The notes below the pieces were generated by a model. It was given only the letters and a program-made list of their open reading frames with translations. It ran no database searches and was not told the origin of the DNA. From contig CBDCAO010000011.1 in assembly GCA_965213935.1 (NCBI GenBank), positions 682,001 through 746,000 on the forward strand: a DNA stretch of 64,000 bases, written 5' to 3'. The first letter of the stretch is position 1, and each line of letters starts with the position of its first letter. Source of the stretch: Bin52 sp965213935 (GTDB lineage: Bacteria; Pseudomonadota; Alphaproteobacteria; Thalassobaculales; Thalassobaculaceae). The translations under genes were made by a program, and so were the position numbers. Positions 63,248-64,000 of this stretch are shown piece by piece.

Positions 63248-64000
63248 GGACGATGGCAATGGCACCCAGAAGCGGATTCGACGTCATCGAACGTCAGGTC
63301 ATGTGGAACCGCCTGATCTCGGTGGTGGAGGAACAGGCCCAGGCCCTGCTCCGGACCGCCTTCGCGCCGATCGTGCGCGAGTGCGGCGACCTGTCGGCCG
63401 GGGTGTTTGACCTGAAGGGCCGGATGCTGGCCCAGGCGGTGACCGGAACGCCGGGTCACGTCAATTCGATGGCGGAGTCGGTGCAGCACTTCATCCGCCA
63501 CTTCCCGATCGCCGAGATGAATGAGGGTGACATCTACATCACCAACGATCCGTGGATGGGAACCGGGCATCTGAACGACTTCGTGCTGACCACGCCGACC
63601 TTCCGCAAGGGCCGGCTGGTCGGCATGTTCTCCTGCACCTCGCACCTGACCGACATCGGCGGGCTCGGCACCGGCCCCGATGCGACCGACGTGCACATGG
63701 AGGGACTGTACATCCCGATGCTGAAGCTCGCCGACCGCGGCCGCATCGATCAGACCCTGATGGCGATGATCCGGCGCAACACCCGCGAGCCGATCGAATG
63801 CGAGGGCGACGTCTACTCGCTTGCGGCCTGCAACGAGGTCGGATGCGTGCGTCTGGTCGAGATGATGGACGAGTTCGGGCTCGAGGATCTCGGCGAACTG
63901 GCCGACTACGTCGTGACCAGCTCGCGCCGGGCCGTGCTCGACGAGGTCGCCGCTCTGCCGAAGGGCCGTTATCACACCGTCATGACGATCGACGGCTACG
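63244..64000 (+). CDS. hyuB: Hydantoinase subunit B (HyuB), 3' end outside window
   Basis: Partner subunit of HyuA, with an N-terminus of the hydantoinase B/oxoprolinase family: VMWNRLISVVEEQAQALLRT, then VRECGDLSAGVFDLKGRMLA and YITNDPWMGTGHLNDFVLTT. ATG at 63244 overlaps the hyuA stop. At least 252 codons are in the window; the rest runs off the right edge. It normally forms an (A+B) complex with HyuA. Confidence 0.92.
   Translation, partial: MRTMAMAPRSGFDVIERQVMWNRLISVVEEQAQALLRTAFAPIVRECGDLSAGVFDLKGRMLAQAVTGTPGHVNSMAESVQHFIRHFPIAEMNEGDIYITNDPWMGTGHLNDFVLTTPTFRKGRLVGMFSCTSHLTDIGGLGTGPDATDVHMEGLYIPMLKLADRGRIDQTLMAMIRRNTREPIECEGDVYSLAACNEVGCVRLVEMMDEFGLEDLGELADYVVTSSRRAVLDEVAALPKGRYHTVMTIDGY

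Noticed and set aside
61265..63265. Long minus-strand frame opposite hyuA
   Set aside because: Composition and lack of motifs mark it as antisense; hyuA and hyuB are translationally coupled on the plus strand.

Overview
The window is high-G+C, densely packed DNA that looks like an alphaproteobacterial chromosome. The evidence is a dnaG-rpoD pair next to an MmcB-family gene, a DUF3126 gene, and many ABC transporter, TauD-dioxygenase, short-chain dehydrogenase and CoA-metabolism genes of the sort found in heterotrophic Rhodospirillales-like bacteria. I cannot name a genus from the sequence. Both window edges cut genes: a GMC oxidoreductase at the left and a hydantoinase B subunit at the right.

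Region 1 (1-25.9 kb) is a run of catabolic and small-molecule genes. From the left these are the GMC oxidoreductase; a decayed IS200/IS605-type TnpB element carrying a piece of a group II intron reverse transcriptase; an acyl-CoA dehydrogenase; an SDR/DadA-like/TauD operon; a YHS-domain protein; and an acyl-CoA synthetase/CaiB-type CoA-transferase/FAD-oxidoreductase operon. They are followed by a DMT exporter, an SDR, a second TauD enzyme, a class III-like zinc alcohol dehydrogenase, a DUF3047 protein, a DapA-superfamily enzyme and a third TauD enzyme. The run ends with guaA, a tandem DUF3126 protein, a nucleoside hydrolase, and an SDR/E1-alpha/E1-beta 2-oxoacid dehydrogenase operon. Three distinct Fe(II)/2-oxoglutarate dioxygenases lie within 15 kb.

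Region 2 (about 26-41 kb) is an accessory island made of layered insertions and gene ruins. A DUF433 antitoxin gene is split by an ISAzo13-family element (3-bp target duplication), which is itself split by an IS1634-family element (6-bp target duplication). The matching PIN-like toxin is cut off by a TnpB fragment. Upstream is a ruined TOTE-type primase-helicase gene. Then come an apparently intact TacA/TacT-like toxin-antitoxin pair, pieces of at least two IS66-family elements, a RIT (recombinase-in-trio) remnant with one intact tyrosine recombinase, and an intact, visibly AT-richer IetA/IetS pair (AAA+ ATPase plus subtilase; a known antiphage system). The island ends with an IS3-type transposase tail.

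Region 3 (41-52 kb) holds a SelA-like PLP enzyme facing a six-gene transport operon: binding protein, two permeases and two ATPases of the branched-chain amino acid type, plus a 3-hydroxyacid dehydrogenase. After it come a large alpha/beta-hydrolase-domain protein and an enoyl-CoA hydratase. Region 4 (51.9-56.3 kb) is core: mmcB, dnaG and rpoD, with rpoD starting inside the end of dnaG. Region 5 (56.3-64 kb) is a 1.3-kb gene-poor stretch, a DHA2-type drug exporter, a RES/Xre-type toxin-antitoxin operon, a near-perfect 46-bp palindrome, a truncated small reading frame, and the start of a hyuA-hyuB hydantoinase/oxoprolinase operon.
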